DNA of 64,000 nucleotides from Prevotella sp. UBA3288 (GTDB lineage: Bacteria > Bacteroidota > Bacteroidia > Bacteroidales > Bacteroidaceae). Positions 17,246 through 26,359 of the stretch are shown here, piece by piece. The stretch is from assembly GCA_002361655.1 (NCBI GenBank), contig DETM01000016.1, positions 299 through 64,298 of the forward strand, read 5' to 3'. The position numbers and the translations under genes were made by a program. The notes under the pieces were generated by a model. The model was not told where the DNA came from and made no database searches. It saw only the letters and a list, made by a program, of their open reading frames with translations. Within the stretch, counting starts at the first letter, position 1. Each line of letters opens with the position of its first letter.

Positions 17246-19406
17246 TGTATTTCAGGTCAATCTTGGTGTACTTACGGGAAAAAGTCGTTGGCTCCGCCGA
17301 CGACAGTTTCCCGTCGTTCCAGTGTTCGAAGAGTCCGAGTGGCTCCGTCAGCGGTTTGCCCTGCTGCTTGTAGACGGTGCCACTGGGTGTATTGGGGATG
17401 GTGGCGGCCTCCCGCAGATATTCGTCGCAGTAGTTCAGGCTGCCGAACTCCGGCCACTCGCCGATGATGATGTCCATAGCCACGGCATCGAGTGCCACCT
17501 CGTCCTGCGAGACGAGCAGCGAGCAGGCCCAGTCGCCGTTGAACGGCTCTTTCATCCACTTTGGGTTGGGTGCACCGTTGACATCGCGAGAGCCGTAGGT
17601 GCCGTCGATGAGCAGCAGCAGTGCCTTCTGGCCCATGTCCTTATGTGCGAGCCAGTCGACGAAGGTCTTGTATTGCGGCTTGCCGTGGCGTTTGTCCTGC
17701 GACACGTTGTTGTGGGCATTCTGCCGCCACCGCAGGTTGATGTCGGTGGCTCCGTACCAGTTTTTAGTGGTCAGCGTCACGCCGGGACCACTGTGTGTCT
17801 TCAGCAGGGCCGAATTGATGAGGTAGTCGGCATCGACGATGCACTTGGCCAGTCCGCGAGCCATCTTACCGTTGTCCACCGAATAGACAATCTGCTCGGG
17901 GTAGTACTCGCATTTCTCTCGCCCGTCACCGCCGATATTGTCGACGAACCGCACCTGCGGGAACTCACGGTACACCTTATTATATATAGAGTCGGTAATG
18001 GCCCTGCTGGGTTCGCAGATAACGATGTCCTGCTGGCGCACGCCGCCGTCGCGGACCATGGATCGCACCAGCGCCAAGGTGACGAAAGGCGACGAGTTGA
18101 GTTCGATGGTGTCGTGGTGGGTGATGGCGTTGTTCATGTTCAGTTTGATGGCGATGCTTTCGCCCTTCTTATAGCCCCGGTTGCCGCGGCCATGGGTCTT
18201 ATTGAAGTGGCGGAAGAGGGCTTGCCACGCTTTCTTTGCCGTTGGCTCGCCGGTGAGTTGGATGATGGCTTCGGGAATCATCGCGTCAGCCTTCTGCTGG
18301 TCGTTCCAGCGGTCCTCCACCCAGAGTCCGTTGTGGCCGTCCCATTTGGCCACCCCTGGTGCATGGACCCATGCCACCCTACCGGGATGGATGCCCCGTC
18401 CCACGCCTAGCGGCTGGTTGGGACCGGTGAAGAGTCGGGGCTTCGGGGTGTTGCCGAAGTCGCCGAAGAACAGTCGGTCGCGGTTGACAGCCTCGCTGAG
18501 CAGTTGGATGGTGGTAGAGGGCCCGAGGTCGGGGTCTTTCCATGCCCTGAGTTGCCAGACCACCTTGCCGTCTTTGTCGACTTCGATGGCTTGAACGGGG
18601 GCATTGGCAGTATCCATCGGGGTCTTGTTCCACTCGTTGTACCAGTTGTTGATGATATGTCCGCCGTCCTTCAGACGTACCACCTTCTGCGGCTGGGTGA
18701 CACCATACTGCGTGGTGTTCAGTTGCCAAACGGTGTGTCCCTGGCGGTTGATCTCCTGTATGAGCCCCTTGCGGCCGGTAATGAGCAGGTTGCCGGTCTT
18801 CGGCATCTCCTGTACCGACCATGGTAGCATACCGCCCCATCGGTCAACCTCCTTGCCGTCGGATGTGAACTCATGGACACACCCCATCGCCATGTTGGCC
18901 ACGAGCAGTGTGCCGCGCGAGGAGAGGCGGGCATTGCGGAACTGTCCATGCACAGAGCCTTTAGCATTGGTGGGCAGTTCAAACTCACGGACGATGCGAC
19001 ACTCAGGAATCGCCATGACCACCGCCTTGGCCGGCCGTCCGTTCTGCACGAACACCACATGACTGCGGCCGATGGGCTGAACGGTGTGAATCTCAGTGCC
19101 CTGGGGAGCGGCATACTGCCAGACGGTCTCGCTCTGCTGAGTCACCTCGGCCACGCCATACTGGTGTGCCACGAGGATATGGCCGTCGGTCATCAGCACG
19201 GCATCGCTGATCTCGCCTCGCTTCAGTTGGTCATTGTAACGCCAGGCCACCTGTCCGTCTTTGACGATGAACATACGGCGCTGCTTGCTCTGTCCGGCAT
19301 AGAAGAAGTTGTGGCGCGACAGCCGCTCGTCGGTCTGTGTCTGCGCGGTGGCCTCCATGGTACCGGTAGCCAGGAAGGCTAAGAGGGAAAAGAGTAGTTT
19401 GTTCAT
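17229..19406 (-). CDS. Secreted propeller-like domain fused to DUF362
   Basis: 725 residues with signal peptide ending ATAQ. Residues 25-320 are a repetitive beta domain with PQQ- or arylsulfotransferase-type blades (KDGQVAWRYNDQ, SETVWQYAAPQGTEIHTV, GHTVWQLNTT, GKVVWQLRAW). Residues about 370-700 match DUF362: KLNMNNA, SSPFVTLALVRSMVRDGG, DADYLINSALLKTHSGPGVTL, KNWYGA. DUF362 is often linked to ferredoxin or nucleic-acid-related proteins, but secreted versions occur in Bacteroidetes carbohydrate loci and have no known reaction. No cysteine cluster is present. It heads the run DUF362 - GH2 - esterase - GH97 and is divergent from the PL22/GH105 gene. Its function is not known. Confidence 0.82.
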   Translation of the reverse strand: MNKLLFSLLAFLATGTMEATAQTQTDERLSRHNFFYAGQSKQRRMFIVKDGQVAWRYNDQLKRGEISDAVLMTDGHILVAHQYGVAEVTQQSETVWQYAAPQGTEIHTVQPIGRSHVVFVQNGRPAKAVVMAIPECRIVREFELPTNAKGSVHGQFRNARLSSRGTLLVANMAMGCVHEFTSDGKEVDRWGGMLPWSVQEMPKTGNLLITGRKGLIQEINRQGHTVWQLNTTQYGVTQPQKVVRLKDGGHIINNWYNEWNKTPMDTANAPVQAIEVDKDGKVVWQLRAWKDPDLGPSTTIQLLSEAVNRDRLFFGDFGNTPKPRLFTGPNQPLGVGRGIHPGRVAWVHAPGVAKWDGHNGLWVEDRWNDQQKADAMIPEAIIQLTGEPTAKKAWQALFRHFNKTHGRGNRGYKKGESIAIKLNMNNAITHHDTIELNSSPFVTLALVRSMVRDGGVRQQDIVICEPSRAITDSIYNKVYREFPQVRFVDNIGGDGREKCEYYPEQIVYSVDNGKMARGLAKCIVDADYLINSALLKTHSGPGVTLTTKNWYGATDINLRWRQNAHNNVSQDKRHGKPQYKTFVDWLAHKDMGQKALLLLIDGTYGSRDVNGAPNPKWMKEPFNGDWACSLLVSQDEVALDAVAMDIIIGEWPEFGSLNYCDEYLREAATIPNTPSGTVYKQQGKPLTEPLGLFEHWNDGKLSSAEPTTFSRKYTKIDLKYRRIEN

Positions 19407-19428
19407 AGGTGAATAGTATTTCTGCCTA

Positions 19429-19436
19429 CAAAATTA
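19429..19436 (-). promoter_or_regulatory. -7 element of the DUF362-GH2-esterase-GH97 run
   Basis: Reads TAATTTTG on the minus strand, 23 bp upstream of the DUF362 ATG, within a 118-bp divergent promoter region. Confidence 0.5.
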
Positions 19437-19479
19437 CAACTTCTTTCTGAATTTCGTCTATCTTTTAAAAAAAAAAGAG

Positions 19480-19487
19480 TATATTTG
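19480..19487 (+). promoter_or_regulatory. -7 element of the PL22/GH105 gene
   Basis: TATATTTG, a perfect TAnnTTTG match, 37 bp upstream of the ATG and divergent from the DUF362 promoter. Confidence 0.6.
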
Positions 19488-19524
19488 TGGCGGATTATCA
19501 AAAACTATTGAAAACGAGACTACT

Positions 19525-22263
19525 ATGAACAGACTTCAGACCTTCTGCATGGCTATGCTTTGGCCCGCAATGATGACGGCGCAGATTGGGACCCGCTTCC
19601 CATCGGAGCGCAAGGTGATAACCGACCCCAAGACGGGTGTCGAACTGGTGTTTCTGACCTCGAAGAGCGGTACCGGCGACTCGAAGATCTACCAGACCCA
19701 CAACCAGTGGACCAGCGACGGGCGTTGGGTCATCTTCCGCTCCGACCGTGTCAAGGGTTACGATTCGGTAAGTAAGCGCGGATGGAGCGAGGCGATGGCC
19801 GTTAACGAGGAGACGGGCGAGATGGTGCAGGTGACGGAAGGCGGCTTCACGGGGATGCTCTGTGTGGCCCGCAAGTCGATGAACCTCTACATCATGCGTC
19901 ATGCCCTGGACAAGAAAGGTAACCGCACCGGTATGGAGGTGGTGGAAATCAACCTGGAGAAACTCTTCGCCGACAGCGAGGCCGGCAGCCTGAAGAAGAA
20001 ACAGGCCTATGAGCGCGTCTGTGGCGTGATTCCTGCCGAGATGTGCAGCGAGGGCGACATGGCCCTCGACGGCAGCGAGACCATTGCCTATTTCCGGCTG
20101 GACAAGGACTATGCCGGCAGATTTCCCATCGCCGAACCGATCGCCTCCAACTTCGGCCCTCGCAAGATGGGGTCCGGTCCCGGCGGTATCGGCAAAATAG
20201 ACCTCACCACGGGAAAGTGTGAGCCGGTGGTGGCCGTCCACTTCAAGGTGGGGCACATACAGGGCAACCCCTGGAAGTCCGGCGAGGTCATCTTCTGCTG
20301 GGAGACCGGCGGCAAGGCACCGCAGCGCACCTGGATCTGCAATGCCGACGGAAGCGGACTGCGCCCCGTCTACCGCGAGACCGAACACGACTGGGTGACC
20401 CACGAGGCAGTCATTAGTGCCGACGAGTTGGTCATTGCCATCATCGGCCACCGGCCGATAGGCAAGGGTGAGCAGAAGAAAATTGACGGTCTCGAAGCCT
20501 TTGCCACCTCCAGCGACTGGGGGCCCTCGGGCACGAAAGCCTATCCCACCGGCATTGCCGTGGTCAATATGCGAACGCGGGAGTTGACGATGGAGGGCCA
20601 GGTGGCCGGCGACAACTTCTGGCATGTGGGGGGCTCGAGCGACGGCCACTGGTTAGTGGGCGACGACTTTGCCCGTGAACTATGGCTGATAGACCGCCAT
20701 AGCGGCGAGCGCATCCTGCTCACCGCAGGTCATAAGACCACGGCCCGCGACCATGTGCACCCCACCTTCAAGCCCGATGGCACAGAGATAGAGATTCAGT
20801 CGGCCATGCTCTCTGATGACGGCCGCTCGATGAACATCTGCATCGTGAAGTTGCCACAGCATCTGCTTGACAGATATAAGAAGTCTCATGGCACCGCGGC
20901 ACAGACTATGGTGAACGACAACAACACCCCGCTGCACCTGCTGAAGCCGGCCTACAAGGTGGGCTATGGCATTCCGAAAGCAGAGGAAGTGAAACAGACG
21001 ATGGACCGCGTGCTGAAATACATCGACAGCGAGACCCCGGCCGTGCTGGTGGACAAGCGTACGGGCAAGGAAGTGACCGACCTGAAACAAGTGAACGAGA
21101 ACACCCAGTTGAAGCAGGGCGGCTTCCGTCTGACCAGTTATGAGTGGGGTGTCACCTATTCCGGTGTGCTGTCGGCCTACGAGGCTACCGGCGACGCTGC
21201 CTATCGCGACTATGTGGTGAAGCGCCACCGTCTGCTGGGAGACATCGCACCCGCCTTCCGCCAACTGCACCGCGATGGCAAGCAGATTGACGGCAATGTG
21301 CGCCGTGTCGTGGACCCTCATGCCCTCGACGATGCCGGAGCCGTGTGCTGCTCGATGATCAAGAATGTGCTGAGACAAGAGGAGGGCTGCGGCGACGGCA
21401 CAGCACTGCATGCTTCACTAAGACCTCTCATCGACAACTACGCCGACTATATATTAAATAAGGAGTACCGCCTCAGCGACGGCACCTTTGCCCGTCTGCG
21501 GCCTCAGAAGAACACGGTGTGGCTGGACGATATGTTTATGGGCATACCGGCCGTGGCCTACATGGGCCGGCTGACCGGCGAACGGAAATACTACGACGAG
21601 GCCGCCAGACTGGTGTTGCAGTTTGCCGACAGGATGTGGGTGGAGGAGGAGAAACTGTTCCGTCACGGATGGGTGGAGGCCATGCTGCCGCATCCCTCCT
21701 TCTTCTGGGGCCGCGCCAACGGATGGGCCATACTGACGATGTGCGAGGTGCTCGACGTGCTGCCCGCCGACCACCCGCAACGTCAGCAGATACTCAACTT
21801 ACTGCAAAGCCATGCCGCGGGCCTTGCCGCCCTACAGGGTAATGACGGCTTCTGGCATCAACTGCTCAATCGCACCGACTCCTATCCCGAGACTTCGGCC
21901 ACCGCCATCTATACCTACTGTCTCGCTCACGCCATCAACCAAGGCTGGCTGGACGCCAAAGCCTATGGGGCGGCAACGCTACTGGGCTGGCACGCCGTCA
22001 ATAGCGCAGTGAACAGCAAAGGCCAGGTGGAAGGAGTCTGCGTAGGTACGGGTATGGGCTTCGACCCGTCGTTCTATGCCTACCGCCCGGTGCATGTGAT
22101 GGCCGCCCACGGCTATGGCCCTGTAATCTGGGCCGGTGCTGAGGTCATCCGACTGCTGAAAAGCCAATATCCGAAGATGAACGACAGTGCCGTACACTTC
22201 TACGACCAGCCCGTACCGACGGACAAGCCGATCTTCAATTACGACGGTAAGATACGGTTCTGA
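19525..22263 (+). CDS. Fusion of PL22-like oligogalacturonate lyase propeller and GH105 unsaturated uronyl hydrolase
   Basis: 912 residues with a short signal peptide (to about MTAQ). Residues 20-450 resemble the PL22 seven-bladed propeller: IGTRFPSERKVITDPKTG, IYQTHNQWTSDGRWVIFRSD, HIQGNPWKSGEVIFCWETGG, NADGSGLRPVY, WVTHEAVI, RDHVHPTFKPDG. Residues 470-912 are a GH105 (alpha/alpha)6 barrel with LDDAGA (Asp602/603), WLDDMFMG (Asp668/669) and WGRANGWA. GH105 hydrolyses the unsaturated galacturonyl residue left by PL11/PL4 lyases. Usual PL22 and GH105 enzymes are separate proteins of about 390 and 370 residues. In the propeller the canonical CHEG is CWETGG, and the Gln of the metal-binding Q..H.H set seems to be missing, so this domain may bind rather than cleave. 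The 3' end overlaps the convergent GH2 hybrid by 29 bp. Confidence 0.85.
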   Translation: MNRLQTFCMAMLWPAMMTAQIGTRFPSERKVITDPKTGVELVFLTSKSGTGDSKIYQTHNQWTSDGRWVIFRSDRVKGYDSVSKRGWSEAMAVNEETGEMVQVTEGGFTGMLCVARKSMNLYIMRHALDKKGNRTGMEVVEINLEKLFADSEAGSLKKKQAYERVCGVIPAEMCSEGDMALDGSETIAYFRLDKDYAGRFPIAEPIASNFGPRKMGSGPGGIGKIDLTTGKCEPVVAVHFKVGHIQGNPWKSGEVIFCWETGGKAPQRTWICNADGSGLRPVYRETEHDWVTHEAVISADELVIAIIGHRPIGKGEQKKIDGLEAFATSSDWGPSGTKAYPTGIAVVNMRTRELTMEGQVAGDNFWHVGGSSDGHWLVGDDFARELWLIDRHSGERILLTAGHKTTARDHVHPTFKPDGTEIEIQSAMLSDDGRSMNICIVKLPQHLLDRYKKSHGTAAQTMVNDNNTPLHLLKPAYKVGYGIPKAEEVKQTMDRVLKYIDSETPAVLVDKRTGKEVTDLKQVNENTQLKQGGFRLTSYEWGVTYSGVLSAYEATGDAAYRDYVVKRHRLLGDIAPAFRQLHRDGKQIDGNVRRVVDPHALDDAGAVCCSMIKNVLRQEEGCGDGTALHASLRPLIDNYADYILNKEYRLSDGTFARLRPQKNTVWLDDMFMGIPAVAYMGRLTGERKYYDEAARLVLQFADRMWVEEEKLFRHGWVEAMLPHPSFFWGRANGWAILTMCEVLDVLPADHPQRQQILNLLQSHAAGLAALQGNDGFWHQLLNRTDSYPETSATAIYTYCLAHAINQGWLDAKAYGAATLLGWHAVNSAVNSKGQVEGVCVGTGMGFDPSFYAYRPVHVMAAHGYGPVIWAGAEVIRLLKSQYPKMNDSAVHFYDQPVPTDKPIFNYDGKIRF

Positions 22264-24070
22264 CCATCTTCTTGCCGTTGTGAATATACAGGCCCTTGCC
22301 GGGACTGTCCACCGTCTTGCCGTCGATGGTATAATAGCCCTTGTCATGATGTTCGACGCCCAGGCGGAAGACCTCGGAGACCTTCGTCTGCACATCGTCA
22401 TCGTCGAACACCATCATGAGCGACTCTGGGGCCACCCCTTCTTGGACGACATGGAGATATGCCTCGCCCACCTGCACGGTCTGAGTGCCGCCCATACGGT
22501 TATACTGCTGGCGCTCAGCATCGGTGAGATAGTTGTAGAAAACCTGATCGTTACCTTCCTGATGGTAGGGTGCGCTCCAACTGTTCCAGTAGCCTCTGAC
22601 CCCTTCGTCACGACAGTACTCCATCATCCACATGGGTTTGTTCTGCGACTTGTTGATATAGAGCATCTCACCGCCATATTCCGCCTCTGCCACGTCGAGC
22701 ATCCCCCGTGAGCCCATGGCCCGTCCGCCATTGGGGTCGTAGCGTTCGCGTATGGCAAGCATCTCTTTCATGTGTTCCACACTGATGTCGGCATTACCGC
22801 ACTCGTAGAAAATGATGCTGGGATAATTGCGCAAATAGATAATAGCATCGCGCATCACCTCCTTACGGTCAGTCCATTGCTGTCCACTGGCATCAGCCTC
22901 GGCATCGCCGGCTGGCATGGCCTGTATCAGCCCGACCCGGTCGCAGGACTGTACATCCTGGACCCATGGACAGACGTGCATCCACCGTACGAGATTGCCT
23001 CCGGATTTCACCACGAGGTCGTTGCTATAGTCGCTCACCCATGCAGGCACACACTGGCCTACGCCGGGCCACTCGTTGGTGGTACGCTGGGCATAGCCAT
23101 GAACTTGCAGCACGCGGTCGTTGAGATAGAACATACCGTTCTTGAACTCTGTCTTACGGAAACCGGTGGTGGTCACTACCGTGTCTTCGCCGACAATGGT
23201 CTTAACCTTATACAGGTAGCCATAGCCCCACGACCAGAAATGGAGACCCCCGACCTGTTTCTCCGCCTTGAGGACAGTACGGCCGCCTGATGCCTTCAGA
23301 CTTGCGGGCGCACTCTCAAAACGGGCAACTTCCTGTCCGTCATACTCGGTGATGATGACCTTGAGGGGTTCGTCCTGACTGACAGTGAGGTCGTTCTGGA
23401 CCTCGCTCTCCACACAGATGGTAGCCGTGTGACCGGCGATGTCGAAATCCTTGGCATAGATATAGACACCCGTCGTTCCCAGATTAGAATAGAGGGGCAG
23501 CGTCTGGTGCACCTTGGGGAGCACATGCAGCCATACATTCTTGTTCAGTCCACCATAGTTGGCGAAGAAATTGGTGCTGTTCCACTGCAGTTTGGAGTTC
23601 GTCTGCCGACGGCGATAGGTCCAAGAGTTGTCGGTCTTCACCTCTATGAGGTTCTCACCTTCTTTCACCAGAGCGGTGATGTCGAGTCCGAAAGCCATCA
23701 CGCCATTCTCGCTGTAGCCGGCAGAGCGACCGTTCACCAGCACGTCGGCAGCCATACGGCAGCCCTCAAACTCCAGCACGACACGCTGGCCTTTGGCCGA
23801 CTCGGGCAGGGAGAACGTCTTGCGATACCACACGATACCGTCGCTCTGGTCGGAGATATAGACACAGAAAGCCTCGTCTTCATTCCAGGCATGGGGCAGC
23901 GTGACACGTTCTGTGCCGCTCTTGATGCCTGATGCCAAGTCTTTATAGTCGATCACCCAGTCGCTGTTGAAGTTATAGACCTCGTGGGCACTACCTGTAA
24001 CCGGTAACATCTGGCAAGTCACCAACAGCAAACCTGCCAGCAGGATTTTATATGTTTTCTTCATTGTCAT
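22235..24070 (-). CDS. GH2 catalytic part joined to a foreign C-terminus (hybrid gene)
   Basis: 611 residues. Residues 25-505 are a GH2 enzyme: sugar-binding domain (35-185), Ig-like domain (185-300), TIM barrel with YECGN (Glu423) as probable acid/base and MMEYCRDEG (Glu484) as nucleophile, so the catalytic core is present. After about residue 508 the expected GH2 continuation is absent. Instead residues 511-611 (YNYLTDAERQQYNRMGG, VGEAYLHV, MMVFDDDD, YTIDGKTVDSPGKGLYIHNG) look like the ending of a Prevotella secreted protein with its usual tail. The missing GH2 continuation is found in the gene just upstream (24072-26333). ATG at 24070 is 1 nt after that gene's stop. Last gene of the 11-gene run; it may be active but lacks its natural C-terminal domains. 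Confidence 0.85.
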   Translation of the reverse strand: MTMKKTYKILLAGLLLVTCQMLPVTGSAHEVYNFNSDWVIDYKDLASGIKSGTERVTLPHAWNEDEAFCVYISDQSDGIVWYRKTFSLPESAKGQRVVLEFEGCRMAADVLVNGRSAGYSENGVMAFGLDITALVKEGENLIEVKTDNSWTYRRRQTNSKLQWNSTNFFANYGGLNKNVWLHVLPKVHQTLPLYSNLGTTGVYIYAKDFDIAGHTATICVESEVQNDLTVSQDEPLKVIITEYDGQEVARFESAPASLKASGGRTVLKAEKQVGGLHFWSWGYGYLYKVKTIVGEDTVVTTTGFRKTEFKNGMFYLNDRVLQVHGYAQRTTNEWPGVGQCVPAWVSDYSNDLVVKSGGNLVRWMHVCPWVQDVQSCDRVGLIQAMPAGDAEADASGQQWTDRKEVMRDAIIYLRNYPSIIFYECGNADISVEHMKEMLAIRERYDPNGGRAMGSRGMLDVAEAEYGGEMLYINKSQNKPMWMMEYCRDEGVRGYWNSWSAPYHQEGNDQVFYNYLTDAERQQYNRMGGTQTVQVGEAYLHVVQEGVAPESLMMVFDDDDVQTKVSEVFRLGVEHHDKGYYTIDGKTVDSPGKGLYIHNGKKMVRTVSYRRN

Positions 24071-24071
24071 A

Positions 24072-26333
24072 CTATTTTAAGAATTCTATCTCTGTAATAC
24101 TGAGGACATAATTGCCGGAACTGCTGGCTGCGGTGGAGCCATTCAATTCGACGATCTCACCGAAAGCGTCACCAGTGGTACTCGCATTAAGCATCTTGAT
24201 ACGATAGGTCTGCGAGGCCGGGGCCTCACTGAGTTTCATACGGACATAGCCCAACGTCTTCGGGGTATAGCCGCGCCACACCTCGGTATCGCCGGAATAG
24301 ACAGCGATGGGATAACTGGTAGTGCGGAAGCCTCCCATCTTGGCAGCAATCTCCTTGAGTTGTACGGCCTCATCGAAGGTAAACTCGATCCATGAGGATG
24401 ACAGCGTATTACCGCTGGACCAAGTGGTACGCTCGTTGTCATCATAGCACTGCTCGGGATTGGCACCACTACCAGTCTTTGCACTCTTCACGGGGACACC
24501 CGTCAGTTGCTGGTCGAAAGAGGGTGTCGATGGTGTCTCGCCACGATCGAGCACTGGCTTCAGACCGTCGACCGGAGCAAAGGTGCTCAGTCCGTTGACA
24601 GTCTCGACGGGGAGGGTCGTCAGATCGATGCTGACAGGCGACAGGCCCTCTGCACTGGCCGTAAGCGTCACGCTACCGGCTTCTGCCAATGAACGAAGCA
24701 TGACACGGTTGATACCGCTCTGTACGGGCAGCGTGGTGGAAAAGGCATAGTTGTCGTTGGTCCAACGGGCACCAATGGGCTGTGTAGAACCGTGGGCCAC
24801 GCCGCCCAGCCACTGAGCAGGGCCGTCAAGGCTGAAGGTCACATCACGGTTGTCTAACGGACAGCGGCGACCCTCAGCATCCACAATCTCCACGTCGACT
24901 AATGCCACATCGGCTCCATCAGCCTTCCAGCCAGTGGGGTGCTGCATTGCCGTCAGCACCAGACGCGCAGGCTCACCGGTGGTTTGCAGCGTGTGGCGGG
25001 ACTGCTCTTGATGCTGCCCGTCATAGCCGATAGCCGTGAGCGTTCCCGCTGTAAAAGGCACCTTGTCGAAGATGAACAGGAAGTCGCCATCTTTCCGTGT
25101 GGGCTGCAGAACGGTCTCATCGGGCAGGCGCAACTCCACCGCAGGACTGGTAGACACCACATAGATGCGGGGAATGGTCTGGCCGCTCTCATAGTTCCAA
25201 TGACCACAGATATAGGTGTGGGGTTTCAGGTCGTCGACCCAGCCGTCCCACATGGCCTGATGCACGAAGAAAGCATCCTTGGGAAGGCGCATCGGGTCGA
25301 CAATGCCGCTGGTTCGGAAATTCTCCACACCACGGCTGTGGGTCTGTGAGTCACTGAAGATAATCTTCACACCACCGGCATTGACCCTCGTGCCCTGTCC
25401 GGGACGCTCCTGGTAGTACTCCTGCCAGCGTCGCACCAACTCGGCAGCAAACTCATCGCTGTTGTGATGATAGGAGGCGGATGTCACCTCGGCCTCTTCA
25501 GCCTTGACTTTCTGTATGGTCATGGCCGGACGAAGCAGATTCTTCCCAATAGGGGTGGCGGTTTTCATCACGCGGATGTTATAGGTCTTACCGGCCGTAC
25601 CACGCATCACGACACCGGTCTGACCCGGTACAGCATACACACGCTTCATGGCGACATTGCCGTCTTGGACTTCGTCTGCTATATAGGCACGCAAATCGGA
25701 ATTGGTCAGATCGAGGTTGAGGGGCGACGAGAACGAGAAGCAGTCAGAAGGAGCCAACAGGCTATACTCCTCGACATCGGGCACAAAACGCGCCGCAACG
25801 AGATAGGATTTTACGTTGGACCCGAAGTAATAGACGCCACCTGCCGATGCCTTGTACTTCATCTCCGTAGGTGTCTTCGTGGATACTACATGCTGCACCT
25901 CCGTACCGTTGAACTTCAGGTACATGTAGCGGTCGGCATTATTCTGGGAGCACATCATAATGACATAGAGAGTACCGGGAACGGCTGTATGGATGGCGAA
26001 ACAACAGTCGGTCTTCTTGCTCTGAGGGGCAACAGATGCTGTCATTCCATTCGTATCAAATACAGGGCCTGCCACATTGGTTCCCACATTCAACACATTC
26101 CACTGACTGCCATCACTGAAGGTGCCGGAAAGGGCATTGGACTCGACAGTCAGTGTTCTGGCACTTGTGGCACGCAAATACATGCCACGGAAATTGGTGA
26201 GAGACTGAAAAGTTCTCCCGGCATCATACTGGTCGAACGACCAAAACGACGGTTCGCTGACCAGTTCATCAGCAGCACTACCTGTCATCACACAAAGGAG
26301 CGATAGGCAAACTGAAAGGATAGTTTTCTTCAT
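24072..26333 (-). CDS. Secreted beta-domain N-terminus joined to the C-terminal half of a GH2 enzyme (hybrid gene)
   Basis: 753 residues from ATG 26333, giving a normal signal peptide MKKTILSVCLSLLCVMTGSA. An alternative ATG at 26360 overlaps the CE7 stop as TAATG and adds nine residues. Residues 22-286 are a carbohydrate-binding-type secreted domain (SFWSFDQYDAGRTF; GVVMRGTAGKTYNIRV). From about 288 the sequence is the C-terminal part of a GH2 protein: HHNSDEFAAELVRRWQEYY, RVNAGGVKIIFSDSQTH, RLPKDAFFVHQAMWDGWVDD, followed by Ig-like domains and a C-terminal discoidin-like domain (about 585-753, TTWSSGNTLSSSWIEFTF). No GH2 catalytic residues are included, so alone it cannot be a glycosidase. 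The missing partners of both halves lie in the next gene (22235-24070). Confidence 0.82.
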   Translation of the reverse strand: MKKTILSVCLSLLCVMTGSAADELVSEPSFWSFDQYDAGRTFQSLTNFRGMYLRATSARTLTVESNALSGTFSDGSQWNVLNVGTNVAGPVFDTNGMTASVAPQSKKTDCCFAIHTAVPGTLYVIMMCSQNNADRYMYLKFNGTEVQHVVSTKTPTEMKYKASAGGVYYFGSNVKSYLVAARFVPDVEEYSLLAPSDCFSFSSPLNLDLTNSDLRAYIADEVQDGNVAMKRVYAVPGQTGVVMRGTAGKTYNIRVMKTATPIGKNLLRPAMTIQKVKAEEAEVTSASYHHNSDEFAAELVRRWQEYYQERPGQGTRVNAGGVKIIFSDSQTHSRGVENFRTSGIVDPMRLPKDAFFVHQAMWDGWVDDLKPHTYICGHWNYESGQTIPRIYVVSTSPAVELRLPDETVLQPTRKDGDFLFIFDKVPFTAGTLTAIGYDGQHQEQSRHTLQTTGEPARLVLTAMQHPTGWKADGADVALVDVEIVDAEGRRCPLDNRDVTFSLDGPAQWLGGVAHGSTQPIGARWTNDNYAFSTTLPVQSGINRVMLRSLAEAGSVTLTASAEGLSPVSIDLTTLPVETVNGLSTFAPVDGLKPVLDRGETPSTPSFDQQLTGVPVKSAKTGSGANPEQCYDDNERTTWSSGNTLSSSWIEFTFDEAVQLKEIAAKMGGFRTTSYPIAVYSGDTEVWRGYTPKTLGYVRMKLSEAPASQTYRIKMLNASTTGDAFGEIVELNGSTAASSSGNYVLSITEIEFLK

Positions 26334-26359
26334 AGAGTCTTTATTTAGTAGTTGTTTCA

